Of a DNA stretch of 21,045 nt, positions 12,001 through 20,346 are shown piece after piece. Every line of letters begins with the position of its first letter. Positions within the stretch are counted from its first letter, which is position 1. The DNA comes from Azolla pinnata (taxonomy: Eukaryota; Streptophyta; Polypodiopsida; Salviniales; Salviniaceae). The position numbers were made by a program, and so were the translations under genes. The notes under the pieces are model-generated. The model had not been told where the DNA came from, searched no databases, and saw only the letters and a program-made list of their open reading frames with translations. The DNA lies in contig JBBBWG010011158.1 in assembly GCA_037176905.1 (NCBI GenBank), forward strand, positions 1 to 21,045, read 5' to 3'.

Positions 12001-15000
12001 CTTAATTTTTGTATTCTACCACCTTCTAATACTTATCAGATCCTTTCCATTTCCTACTTTCAATCTGGTTTCTCTTAATTGTCTGTTTTTGAGAAGTGTG
12101 ATCACACCATTCTGCTCGGGAGATGTGATTTACACAATTGAACAGTTGAATAAACGCGAAGATGGCATCTCATTGCTGTTTTACTTGCAAAAAGTTTTCC
12201 CAGGTGAAACACAACTTCTGGAATGTGTTTTTTCCCACAAATTAATTACCCACAACTGCCTTGCTTAACATGATTGTCAACATCTCACCCATGTATTGTA
12301 GAGTCACAGAACAAGATGATAATAGAGTTTTTCATGTACAGCACAAAGCTTAGGTTTCCAGTGCCTTATGATGAAGAAGAGCTCCCATCTGTTAAAAGTT
12401 GAAGTAGAAATCTGCAGGCTTTCCTCAAATTAATGCATCAAAAGAGCATGGAAATAGTTTAGTGGCAATCTGCATCACCTCATGCTTGAAATGAATATTC
12501 AAACACACTACAAAGTTTCTGTGTAGCCCCACTCACCATTATGCAGATTTCTCATGCTCACTGAGCTTTAGTTTATGTTCTGATGGATTATTATGTGAGA
12601 AATTCATATATGCCTGCATTACCTTGGTCCAACTCTGGCATACATCTTCAAAGGATCTGTGTGTAGAGGTTTTCTGTCAATCTGGACAGAATGTCATCCC
12701 GCCACTCCTAAGTATGATGATCCCATGATACCTAGAAAATGTAGGAAAATCATTCGAATTAATCTAGAGGTGTCACTCAATCTTGGACAGAATATGCCAT
12801 CCTGCTACTGCTACTTAAGATCACATGATATCAGAAACGATATGATGATCATGATTGGTCGCTATTTGGCCATCATATATGGCATGGTTCTGGTGGTAGA
12901 AATGAAGGTGATCCCTATGGCAGAAGCTTAAAGCTTATACATAGAAAATGGCCCAGGAAGCTTGGGGGATTCCTAGAAAGCCTCTTTTGCTCCAGTTTCT
13001 TGTGCATTTGCAGCTCTTGGAACCTCTGCAAGAGGATATGAAATGCATACAATCATGAACTATTGTGTGACCGTTTTATCATCTATGCAGTAAATGACTT
13101 CTGTACCGAAATTCAATTGGCAAGAAACATCGAGTCTCATTGGTTGCTAGAATGATTAGGAGCAAAGCTGCAGTTTTTGATGTTATAGTCTGGATCAAGA
13201 CATGGCATGATTCCAACAAGTAACTGGTACCCAATGATTTTATAAGAACACTGGAGATAATTATTGAACAATTAAAAACTTTCTCCACATAATGTCTGAG
13301 TGTCTCCCATTTGTTGTGGGAGAATGGTTTGGGGATGCCAAAGTGTTTCTTGTTTTATACAAGAAAAACCTATGGAATCTGAGGAAGTGACTCGTAGAAT
13401 GATTAAAAGCAAATATCTTTCCTTAAAATTCAATCCTCTAGAGAAATGACATCAGTCAAAAAACACTTTTCTCTTTGTTCGTTTGTTTTACATTGCATTC
13501 TCTGTGGATTAGATTGATTACGGAAAAAGCTCGTTTTCTCTACCATTTTCCTTGTGTAATATGTAGTTCACCTTATAGGCCACTGTGTTCTTTAAAATAG
13601 GTAATGTATCTTCCTCTCTATCAGCATGTAATACTGATGAACTAAGAGAAATACTTATGCATTGTTATATTTAACAATAATCACTTGAGTAAATCATCAA
13701 AAATTTTCTTGGCCTGAATATAGTTACAATGCATACATTCTTGAGAATAAAATTATAAGAATGAATTATGAAAAGATCTGTAGCTTGAACTAACAGTGAA
13801 AGATTATTTTTGCTTCTAGATGAGTGGGAAAACTTTTTGAAAAGACTGGGCATGACAGAGGAGACATTGATGAAAAGAGTGAATCAACATAAGAATTTGG
13901 AAATAGCATTGAAATTACGTTTGTGGGCATCTTACCGTGGGCAGACATTAGCGAGGACAGGTATTATAAGAATTCTTTATTCATTTCTCCTTTACTGATA
14001 AATGCTCTTTGAAATCTCATCAAGCTAAATTTAATACTAACTACTACAGTTAGGGGAATGATGTACTACCACAAGGCTCTTCAATTACAAACACAATTAG
14101 AAAGTTCAGCTCCAGAAGGTTGGAAAAGAACACGTGTGACATTTTGCATAAGCATAAATGCATTTTGTCTTAGTTCCTTTGAACGGAAATCAGATTGCAT
14201 CAGCCAAGATAAAGCCAGAAATTTTTCTGTAGGTGATACCTACCTCTGTTGCATTTTACTCATGTTCACATTCTCTAAAAACTGTAGATATGGCAGCAAA
14301 CTTGAAGTTTACATACATTCTGGCGTGTGAGATGTGGGCACAAAAACAACAGAGGCAGCAGAAACGGGATATTCTTGATCTATTAAAAACGTATGAATCA
14401 CTCTATATCTTTCCCTGTACTTTATTCAAGATAGTTCTTTTTGAACAATCTACGATGTGCTGTTGATGCAGTAACAAAGCACTAAGAGTGGCTTACATAC
14501 AAGAGTCTGACGATAATGATGATAAGAACAGTAAGAACAATAAGGAATATTTTTCAAAGCTCATAAAAGCGGATGCTAAAGGCCGAGAACAAGTAAGACC
14601 ATTTTTGATATTGTTCACATTCCTATTAATATTTCTTCCACCATTTTTGAAGAATATCAGTTTGACAGTCTTTCTCTAACCATAATATTGCATAAAAAAT
14701 GGAGGAAGTATGTTTGATTTTGATGGTCTCTCTTGAAACCAAACTGAGTATATGAGATTTTTATACTTCCATCCTGTGCCTTTCCCCTCTGCAATCATGA
14801 AAATATATCAGTTTGACAATCTGTCTCTAATCATCATATTACATGAAAAATGGGGAAAGTATGTTTGGTTTTGATGGTCTCTCCTGAAACCAAACTGAGT
14901 TATATGAGATTTTATACTTCCCATTCTGTGCCTTCCCCCTCTGCAATCATGAAGAATTTGTCAGCATGACTCTCTTTATTAGATGTTTTAACAAACCCCA

Positions 15001-18000
15001 GGGGTATTTCATGTGAAATCTCAATCAATGTAGAAATTTTCCTGGAATTATCATTAAAGGCTTCCATGTTAAACGTGATTCCTGAGATCTGATTGTTTTG
15101 TTCATCTGTTACTGATTCTCTGAGAGTTATCATATGATCTACAGGAAATCTACAAGATAAAATTGCCGGGTAATCCATGGTTGGGTGAACGAAAATCAGA
15201 GAACCAAAACCATGCTATCATATTCACTCGTGGGGATGCTCTCCAAAGCACGGCTGTGGACCAAGTACAACCCTGTTTCACAAGCATAAATTTGAAATGC
15301 ACCTTCTAAAGATGGACGAAAGATATTTTATTGTAGTTACTGTGGTATATACATCAGTAATCTGTGCTAGCTGTAGCAAGAATATCAAGGAATGGCTCTT
15401 ATTGCCATAGCATGCACAAAGCAGATAGCTTACAATAATGTGAACTTTGAATCTATAATTCTTTTGAACCATATCAATTTGAAAAGCTGAAATGCTTTCT
15501 GTCAGTACTTTTTATATTCCCTCTTAATTTGTGTCTTTCTGAAGGATAACTATTTTGAAGAAGCTTTAAAGATGCGGAATCTGCTTGGGGACTTAAGGTT
15601 CAAACAGGCTCCATCGATCCTCGGAGTTAGGACCCATATATATACAGGAAGGTGGGTCCTTTTAGTGAGTATACTTGATAGACTCTACAGCTTGATAAAG
15701 TACATAAATTGTCATGTATTAAGGTTGAGTGTCTCATTTTACCATCAATGCACTGTGTCCTGCTTCCAGTGTTTCATCCATTGCCTGGTTCATGTCAAAT
15801 CAGGAGGAAGCCTGGGTTACTCTTGGTCAGCGAGTTCTGGCCAATCCTCTGAAGTATATACAAATTAATCTGTTACGTACTCAATTGATCTAATTCCGAG
15901 CCAATTTATTGAGCTTCTAAATTTCATTATAGAGTACGAATGCAATACGGACATGGCGATGTTTTCGATAGGATTTTCCATATAACTAGGGGAGGAATAA
16001 GTAAAGCATCTAGAGGCATCAACAGCAATGGAGATATTTTTGCAGGTTTGTTTTAATGTGAAGGTAGGGACTAAATGAATGATTTTTCTCATTGCTACCT
16101 CTCTTTATTTTGATGTAGGATACAACTCAGTTCTCAGAGGTGGAAGCATCACCCATCACGAATATATCCAGGTCAATTCACTCTTTTTATGATTAGGAAA
16201 TTTTATTGAAGTATCATTATGGAAAGCCAAGCAAGTAGTAGTTTCTTTATTCTTTTGCCACATATTCCTATATGCATGGAATCCGCAGCTGAGATTCGCA
16301 TTTTTTATCGTCATGGCAAATAAAGAACATGACAAAATTGGGCTTTTAACTGAACAAGAGAAATTCTAGAAATGTTAATGTCGACCTTGAAGGTGCTGAT
16401 TGTATTTCATCATAGATATCATATAGAGCATATACATTATCAAGAGTATCCTCATTGAATACTCTAGATTTAAGGGTTCAGTATAGGATGAGTTGCAACA
16501 ATTATGACCGAAAATGGTGTCTTCTATCTTGTTCAGATAGCAAGCGCAAGGTAATCTGCTTATGTGATGGAGCCTCTTGTCCTAGAAGCATCTATCATGT
16601 GATCCTGCAACTCAGGAGGGTTTAGTAGTAGAGAATCAGTGTCAGCACCATTGCAGTAGGTCCTGTATTCGTATGTTTTATATCTTAGCTTTGGCAAAGG
16701 TTTGTTATGGAAGATCCTAAAAGCAGGTCTGATCAACTGGATCTGACCCAAAACAAGAGAAATGTTCTGAGTTCTGCTTGAGAATCTAAGGCAACTCTCT
16801 CCTGAAATTCCAATGCAGGCAAAAATCCTTATTTGCTTTGTATACCACAATTGCTGTTTTCCATTGAGTAGAAATGTATTATGAGACGGCAGGCCTATTT
16901 GCACACTTGTCATTCAACAAGAAACTAAAACGAAATGGGTGTATGATATAAGGATGTCTTTACCGATTCACTGAAGTGGAACAGGAGAACCGATTCATTT
17001 GGTCATACTTTTCAGCATCATGTGGAGAAGTCAGTCGAACGATTACTTACACCATTATAGACCATTCAAACTATGTGGCACAGAACCAAATAAAACATGT
17101 TTAGCATGTGTACTGAATCAATGGGTGCTATTTCAGATTGGGAAAGGATGCTCTGTGGGTTGGAACCAAATAACCATGTTTCAGGCAAAGATGGCTGTTG
17201 GAAGTGGTGAACAAAGTTTGAGCAGAGATTTATATAGACTGGGGCGACTCTTTGACTTTTTCCGGATGCTGTCCTTCTATGTTTCATCTGTAGGATTTTA
17301 TGTATGCTCCATGGTATGTTGTTTGTTTTCTAATTATATTTTCAACCATGAAATTTCTGTAGCATGACGTGAAATCTGAAATTTCAGGTGTTGGTTCTTA
17401 TCATTTACATCTTTCTTTATGGAAGAGCGTATTTGGTTAGTTTGTTCAATTTACACTTATTCCGCTGTGAATGCTCGGATGTTTGCTATTGATACTCGAG
17501 ATTTTCTTTTACTTTAGGCTTTTTCTGGAATTGGGAGATATCTCAAAGATGACACTACAAGCTCTGCATCTGATATCATTTTGACAACAGAGCTTCTATT
17601 TCAGATAGGCATTATTGGAATAATACCAATCATCATAGAACGCATCTTGGAGGAAGGTGCTTTCAAGGTCATATAAAAATGAGTTTGTGTCCTTTATGGA
17701 CGGTTCCTTATTATGTTTCTTATTTTGTTGGCATTATTTTATGCAGGCATTGGTAAATTTTGTAACACTGCAGATTCAGCTGTATTCAGTATTTTATACT
17801 TTCTTGTTGGGCACATGGACACATTATTTTGGCCGAGCTATATTGCACGGAGCAGCTGAGGTATGTTCAAACAATGTATAACTGTAGCTGAAAACCGATC
17901 TCTGAGTAAAGTCTAAAGATTGTTCTCTAAGAGGTGGCCTGTACGTAAACTGCAGGACCGAGAAACTGGAAGTGGTTTTGTAGTTAGACACACCCGATTT

Positions 18001-19972
18001 GCTGAAAATTACAGATTATATTCTCGAAGCCATTTTGTGAGAGGGTAAATCCCATAACATCAGAACAAGCATTAAGTTTGTGCATACCATTTGGAGAACA
18101 TAAAGACATTGTTACATAAAGGAAGGTTTTAATTGTGATCAGATTACTCGAAATCAAGATGTCGCTGTGTATACACAATTGATTTTACATTGTTTATTTT
18201 CAATTTGTTGCTAGTTGCAGCTCATTTATTTTACTATTCCAGGCTAGAGATTTTGATGCTTTTGGTGGTTACTATCACATATGGATTCGAGAAATCTAGA
18301 AGCACCTATATTATTCTGAGCTTGGCAAGCTGGTTTCTAGCGGCATCTTGGCTTTTTGCACCCTTTCTTTTCAACCCTGCTGGTTTTGAGTGGCAAAAGT
18401 ATAATTCCAAATTGAGTTCTTGAGTACACTACGGCTGTTTGGGGTTTCTCATAATTTCTTATTGCTAAATCACCAGGACAGTTGAAGATTTTTCTGATTG
18501 GACAAACTGGATTTTTTACAAAAGTGGCATAGGGGTGGATGTGAATGAGAGCTGGGAAACCTGGTGGAATAGTGAGCAGGTGAAGAAAATAAATAGAAAA
18601 TTCCACTACTGTTGGGCTTGTGGCATGTCTTTCTTGCATAGTTGTGGCACTGTTGATAGCTTGCATATACTTCAGTAGTTTAGGCATTGTCTTCTGTATT
18701 CAATAGTTGGTGTCATGCAAACACCTGTTCACCATATGAATACGTATTTATTAGAATGTTCATGTATTTTTGTTGTTTATCTCAAGGCTGTGATTCCTTG
18801 GGCACTCTTTTGAGATGTTGTTTCTTGAAGATAAGAAAATCTAAGAGGATCATTTCCTGTGTACATTTTTTTCCTTTTTCTAAATTGCATTCAGTAATAT
18901 AGTGGCCTCTAATTATGTATGTGCTACAAAAATTAATAATACTGCAGGAGCACATCCGCACTTTTGGTGGCAGAATTATTGAAACCATATTATGCTTGCG
19001 GTTTTTCTTTTTTCAATATGGGGTGGTTTATCAATTGCATGTGGTGAATAGAAATACAAGCCTCCTTGTAAGTTCAACTCAACATTTTTTCCTTCTATTT
19101 GAAATTTAGGGTAATCTCTGAGTACTACAATGTGGTTTTGTAGGTGTACGCATATTCTTGGCTGGTATTCTTCATAATTGTTGCTATTTCAAAGGTTTGT
19201 TATCGTCTCTCATATAGTGGTCAATAACTTCCGTTTCTCTTCCAACTAAGGTTGTGCTTCTTGTTATCAGGTTTTTACAATCAGTCAAAAGGTATCTGTA
19301 AATCTCCAAGTGTTCCTACGGCTTGTCCAAGGAATAGTATCTATGCTTTTGATTATCGCCATTATCCTTTTAGTCATATTTACAAGTGTTTCTGCTGGCG
19401 ACATATTTGCCCTGCTGTTGGCCTTTGTTCCGACAGGCTGGGGGATAATTTCTGTGAGGTTCCCTCCTTTTGCTTTTTTATTCATGATAATAAGAAGAGA
19501 AACAATGGAAAGAATGAGGAGGTATGCATGGTGTGCATGTTCAAAAAGAGCTGCTTTTTAAGTAGGTCATCATGCAACTTATCCATCTTAAGGATATCCA
19601 ATGTTAATCACATTCCAAAGAGTGGCCAATGTAAGAGACAACTCTCAAGTGCATTTTGTCTTTTCTTTTCAGATAGCTATCGTGTGGAAACCATTAGTGA
19701 AGAGGCTCAAAGTGTGGAGGCACGTTCGCAAAATGGCCAAGTTTTATGATGTGGCAATGGGGATGCTGCTATTCATTCCTTTGGTGTTTTTGTCGTGGTT
19801 CCCGTTTGTTTCTACGTTCCAGACGCGGATCATGTTCAATCAAGCCTTCAGTCGGGGCCTGGAGATCTCCCTCATTCTTGGTGGTGAGCAAGCTGTTTCC
19901 TCATCTGCCCCTCCTCGACCTCCCACTTCTTCATCAGCCCCCGGCTCTAGAAACCATGCCAAGTATAATTGA
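93..19972 (+). CDS. GSL: Callose synthase (1,3-beta-glucan synthase, GT48), GSL8/GSL10-like; 46 exons, 5' end outside window
   Basis: Multi-pass plasma-membrane enzyme that polymerises UDP-glucose into callose. Exons: 93-206, 309-383, 501-604, 680-794, 2277-2381, 3320-3396, 3520-3583, 4131-4259, 4388-4487, 4569-4692, 5135-5324, 5409-5461, 5558-5618, 6634-6715, 8392-8441, 9156-9242, 9554-9642, 9718-9745, 9863-9933, 10470-10566, 10648-10796, 10867-10963, 11405-11466, 11593-11671, 11828-11985, 12097-12203, 13820-13960, 14050-14118, 14288-14390, 14472-14592, 15145-15264, 15545-15651, 15770-15853, 15933-16045, 16119-16171, 17137-17313, 17388-17435, 17518-17667, 17747-17860, 17956-18044, 18243-18398, 18477-18579, 18948-19067, 19144-19194, 19271-19453, 19673-19972. 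All introns are GT-AG and all phases agree; the result is 1622 codons plus TGA with no internal stop. The N-terminal ~200 residues and promoter lie upstream. The many small exons match Arabidopsis GSL8/GSL10 (about 50 exons) rather than the intron-poor GSL1/GSL5 type. Least certain border: the GTGGGG donor at 384. Orthology and role are inferred: the Arabidopsis relatives act in pollen development and cytokinesis. Confidence 0.93.
795..2276. other. Intron 4 (1482 bp), no gene seen
   Basis: AT-rich, with GTAATT donor and TTTTTACAG acceptor. A small perfect hairpin (TTCTAC / GTAGAA, 7-nt loop) lies near 1499-1517. No long open frame, transposon end or RNA gene was recognised. Confidence 0.75.
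2382..3319. other. Intron 5 (938 bp), no gene seen
   Basis: GTAAGA donor and TTTTGCTAG acceptor. The 2811-3081 stretch is open on both strands (78 and 85 codons) and slightly less AT-rich than its surroundings. Neither frame resembles a family I know, and I treat both as chance. Confidence 0.7.
3584..4130. other. Intron 7 (547 bp), no gene seen
   Basis: Strong GTAAGT donor and TTGTCCAG acceptor. AT-rich filler with nothing recognisable. Confidence 0.75.
4693..5134. other. Intron 10 (442 bp) with CATA-type microsatellite
   Basis: GTAAGT donor and TTTGCAG acceptor. The central third is the tetranucleotide repeat listed separately; the rest is AT-rich and unremarkable. Confidence 0.75.
4925..5070. 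repeat. Imperfect CATA/GATA/CATG tetranucleotide microsatellite
   Basis: Runs of CATA and CATAGATA with embedded CATG, GCATGCAT and ACGTACGT blocks. The mixture of alternating purine-pyrimidine palindromes means it can pair with itself. It creates long spurious open frames on both strands rich in Tyr, Met, His and Thr, which are not genes. Confidence 0.92.
5619..6633. other. Intron 13 (1015 bp) with short tandem repeats
   Basis: GTAAAA donor and GGTGTCTAG acceptor. It contains the three-copy 42-43-bp repeat listed separately. It also has a direct repeat of about 17 bp (GTCACAATTTGATGGA-like) near 5857 and 5906. No gene seen. Confidence 0.72.
6084..6211. repeat. Three tandem copies of a 42-43-bp unit
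   Basis: Units start at 6084, 6126 and 6169. Each begins like TGCTGGTAGAGAAGACT, followed by a CTNCTGAAA-type stretch and a TTGTGCTA-type end. Copies differ at several bases, so the array is not recent. It lies wholly inside intron 13. Confidence 0.88.
6716..8391. other. Intron 14 (1676 bp, the longest in the window), unassigned open frames
   Basis: The donor is GTATGC after codon-splitting G at 6715; the acceptor is TGTGCAG. From about 7140 to 8300 it is less AT-rich than other introns and holds a 127-codon + frame (7180-7563) and a 138-codon - frame (7868-8284). Neither matches a family I recognise. It could hold a degraded insertion; no terminal repeats or target-site duplication were seen. 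Confidence 0.6.
8442..9155. other. Intron 15 (714 bp), no gene seen
   Basis: GTAAAC donor and CTATGCAG acceptor. The 3' half is strongly AT-rich with short TTATTATT runs. Nothing else recognised. Confidence 0.72.
9243..9553. other. Intron 16 (311 bp) with short TTA/TCA trinucleotide run
   Basis: GTATGT donor; unusually purine-rich acceptor CTGAAAAAG at 9553. A TTATTATCATTATCATTATT run lies at about 9450-9474. No gene. Confidence 0.72.
9718..9745 (+). other. 28-nt micro-exon (exon 18)
   Basis: It starts after CTTGCAG and ends before GTAAAT. With split-codon bases from exon 17 it encodes LSHGDGPSSD, joining the end of a loop to MRLFATYWNEI in exon 19. Phase is 2 on entry and 0 on exit. Relatives have a short, poorly conserved exon at this place, so the match rests on splice borders and phase rather than similarity. 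Confidence 0.7.
9934..10469. other. Intron 19 (536 bp), no gene seen
   Basis: GTAAGA donor and AATGCAG acceptor. The 10140-10320 region reads open on the minus strand for 62 codons, without similarity to anything known to me. Confidence 0.7.
10470..10529 (+). repeat. In-frame 30-bp duplication inside exon 20
   Basis: A 20-nt stretch starting TGAAAGAG at 10470 recurs at 10500 with one mismatch, a period of exactly 30 nt. The protein reads ERDFLL (574-579) and again ERGFLL (584-589). Relatives have one copy (EMELLLMP-like) followed directly by a short spacer and the QWP motif. The second halves of the two units have diverged, so this is either an old duplication or chance. Confidence 0.75.
10964..11404. 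other. Intron 22 (441 bp), no gene seen
   Basis: GTGCAC donor and TGATCAG acceptor. AT-rich; no open frame or repeat of note. Confidence 0.72.
12204..13819. other. Intron 26 (1616 bp) with degenerate duplication and a possible cryptic exon
   Basis: GTGAAA donor and TGCTTCTAG acceptor. It contains the ~101-bp degenerate duplication at 12664-12865 and an in-phase open stretch behind an acceptor-like site at 12299-12301. The rest (12900-13800) is AT-rich filler. No gene recognised. Confidence 0.65.
12664..12865. repeat. Degenerate ~101-bp tandem duplication
   Basis: TAGAGG occurs at 12664 and again at 12765. Similar segments follow in the same order in both copies: TCAATCTGGACAGAAT / TCAATCTTGGACAGAAT, CCATCCTGC-like and CATGATA-like. 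Many substitutions and small gaps show it is old. It lies in intron 26. Confidence 0.7.
14593..15144. other. Intron 30 (552 bp), largely a tandem duplication
   Basis: GTAAGA donor and GATCTACAG acceptor. More than half of the intron is the 151-bp duplication listed separately. The remainder is AT-rich with no gene. Confidence 0.78.
14651..14965. repeat. 151-bp tandem duplication (two copies plus start of a third)
   Basis: ATATCAGTTTGACA occurs at 14654 and 14805, and GCAATCATGA at 14791 and 14942, both giving a period of 151 bp. The blocks GAAGTATGTTTG, TTTTGATGGTCTCTC and GAAACCAAACTGAGT appear once in each copy with few differences. A third copy starts at about 14953 and decays within 15 bp. 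Similarity is high enough to suggest a fairly recent event. Confidence 0.93.
16172..17136. other. Intron 35 (965 bp), no gene seen
   Basis: GTCAAT donor and ATTTCAG acceptor. A 117-codon minus-strand open frame (16560-16913) shows no recognisable domain and I do not call it. A plus-strand open frame from 16999 merely runs through the intron end into exon 36. Confidence 0.7.
17388..19972 (+). other. Exons 37-46: C-terminal transmembrane cluster and Pro/Ser-rich tail (residues 1186-1622)
   Basis: Hydrophobic helices begin with VLVLIIYIFLYGRAYL. The RxTG motif, proposed in the family as part of UDP-glucose binding, is present as RETG (1291-1294), followed by GFVVRH and ENYRLYSRSHFVRG. Then come SWLFAPFLFNPAGFEWQK, DWTNWIFYKSGIGV, LRFFFFQYGVVYQL, AFVPTGWGIIS and SWFPFVSTFQTR. 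The family end signature NQAFSRGLEISLIL (1579-1592) is intact and is closest to GSL10. It is followed by a 28-residue tail from E1595 rich in Ser, Pro and Ala, longer than the short tails I recall in relatives. The TGA stop is at 19970-19972. Confidence 0.92.
18580..18947. other. Intron 42 (368 bp), no gene seen
   Basis: GTGAAG donor and ACTGCAG acceptor. T-rich; nothing recognised. Confidence 0.75.
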
Positions 19973-20346
19973 CATGATGCCAGTAAAGCTAAAATTACTA
20001 CAGTGGACCGGCAATAATCAATTAATCAAGCACAGTTTTCTGACATCAAAGGTTCGTAATCCGAATGAAATTGGAAGTAGTCGAATTAAGTTTTGCCGCG
20101 ACTCTTTTTGTTGGTGCATGATTTACTGGTTTGTGTGCTTTTGATTGATTCTTATGTTTGTAATACCATATTACGAGTTAGTGTGTTTGACCTACAGCAA
20201 CTCCAAATTATACTCCAAATCGTAACCGTTGACACTTCTAAAAGTTAGTTCCAATGTCATCCCATGCTCATATTTGGTACAAGTTTTTCAGCAAAAAGAA
20301 AAGTTTTAGAATTTGATTAGAGTCTGTAGTACTGGATTCAAATAAA
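19973..20346 (+). other. Probable 3' untranslated region
   Basis: Begins after the TGA at 19970-19972. It is AT-rich with TTTGTAA-type elements (near 20157) that resemble plant far-upstream polyadenylation elements. Its end is inferred from the AATAAA at 20341, so the cleavage site would fall shortly after it. Confidence 0.6.
20341..20346 (+). terminator. Candidate poly(A) signal AATAAA
   Basis: Perfect AATAAA 369 nt after the stop codon, followed by a T-rich stretch (TTTATTCATTG, GGTTTTTGTT). Plant signals are loose, so other sites in the 3' region could also be used. Confidence 0.55.

Larger units (their letters stand above)
11828..17313 (+). other. Exons 25-36: GT48 glucan synthase catalytic domain (residues 735-1185)
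   Basis: Conserved blocks in order: IPKNLEARRRLEFFANSLFM (753-772), EDGISLLFYLQKVFP, WASYRGQTLARTVRGMMYY (858-876), NLKFTYILACEMW, ENQNHAIIFTRGDAL (from 986), YFEEALKMRNLL, VSSIAWFMSNQE, ITRGGISKASRGIN (from 1088), LRGGSITHHEYIQ, SGEQSLSRDLYRLG, and the start of the next membrane helix. The domain is full length and open, so an active enzyme is plausible. It departs from the family consensus at TPFCSG (family TPYYSE), VRTHIYTGS (family VREHVFTGS), YGHGDVF (family YGHPDVF) and GKGCSVGWNQI (family GKGRDVGLNQI). The linker between exons 28 and 29 is also short. Confidence 0.92.

Noticed and set aside
16560-16913. 117-codon minus-strand open frame in intron 35
   Set aside because: No recognisable domain, no promoter or splice support, and composition like the surrounding intron.
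93-19972. Idea that the gene is a pseudogene because of substitutions in conserved motifs
   Set aside because: All 45 introns have GT-AG borders, phases agree at every junction and there is no stop or frameshift in 1622 codons. Decay would be expected to break some of these.
19746-20144. 132-codon plus-strand open frame in the last exon and 3' region
   Set aside because: It is in a different frame from the conserved SWFPFVSTFQTR and SRGLEISLIL reading, so it is a shadow frame.
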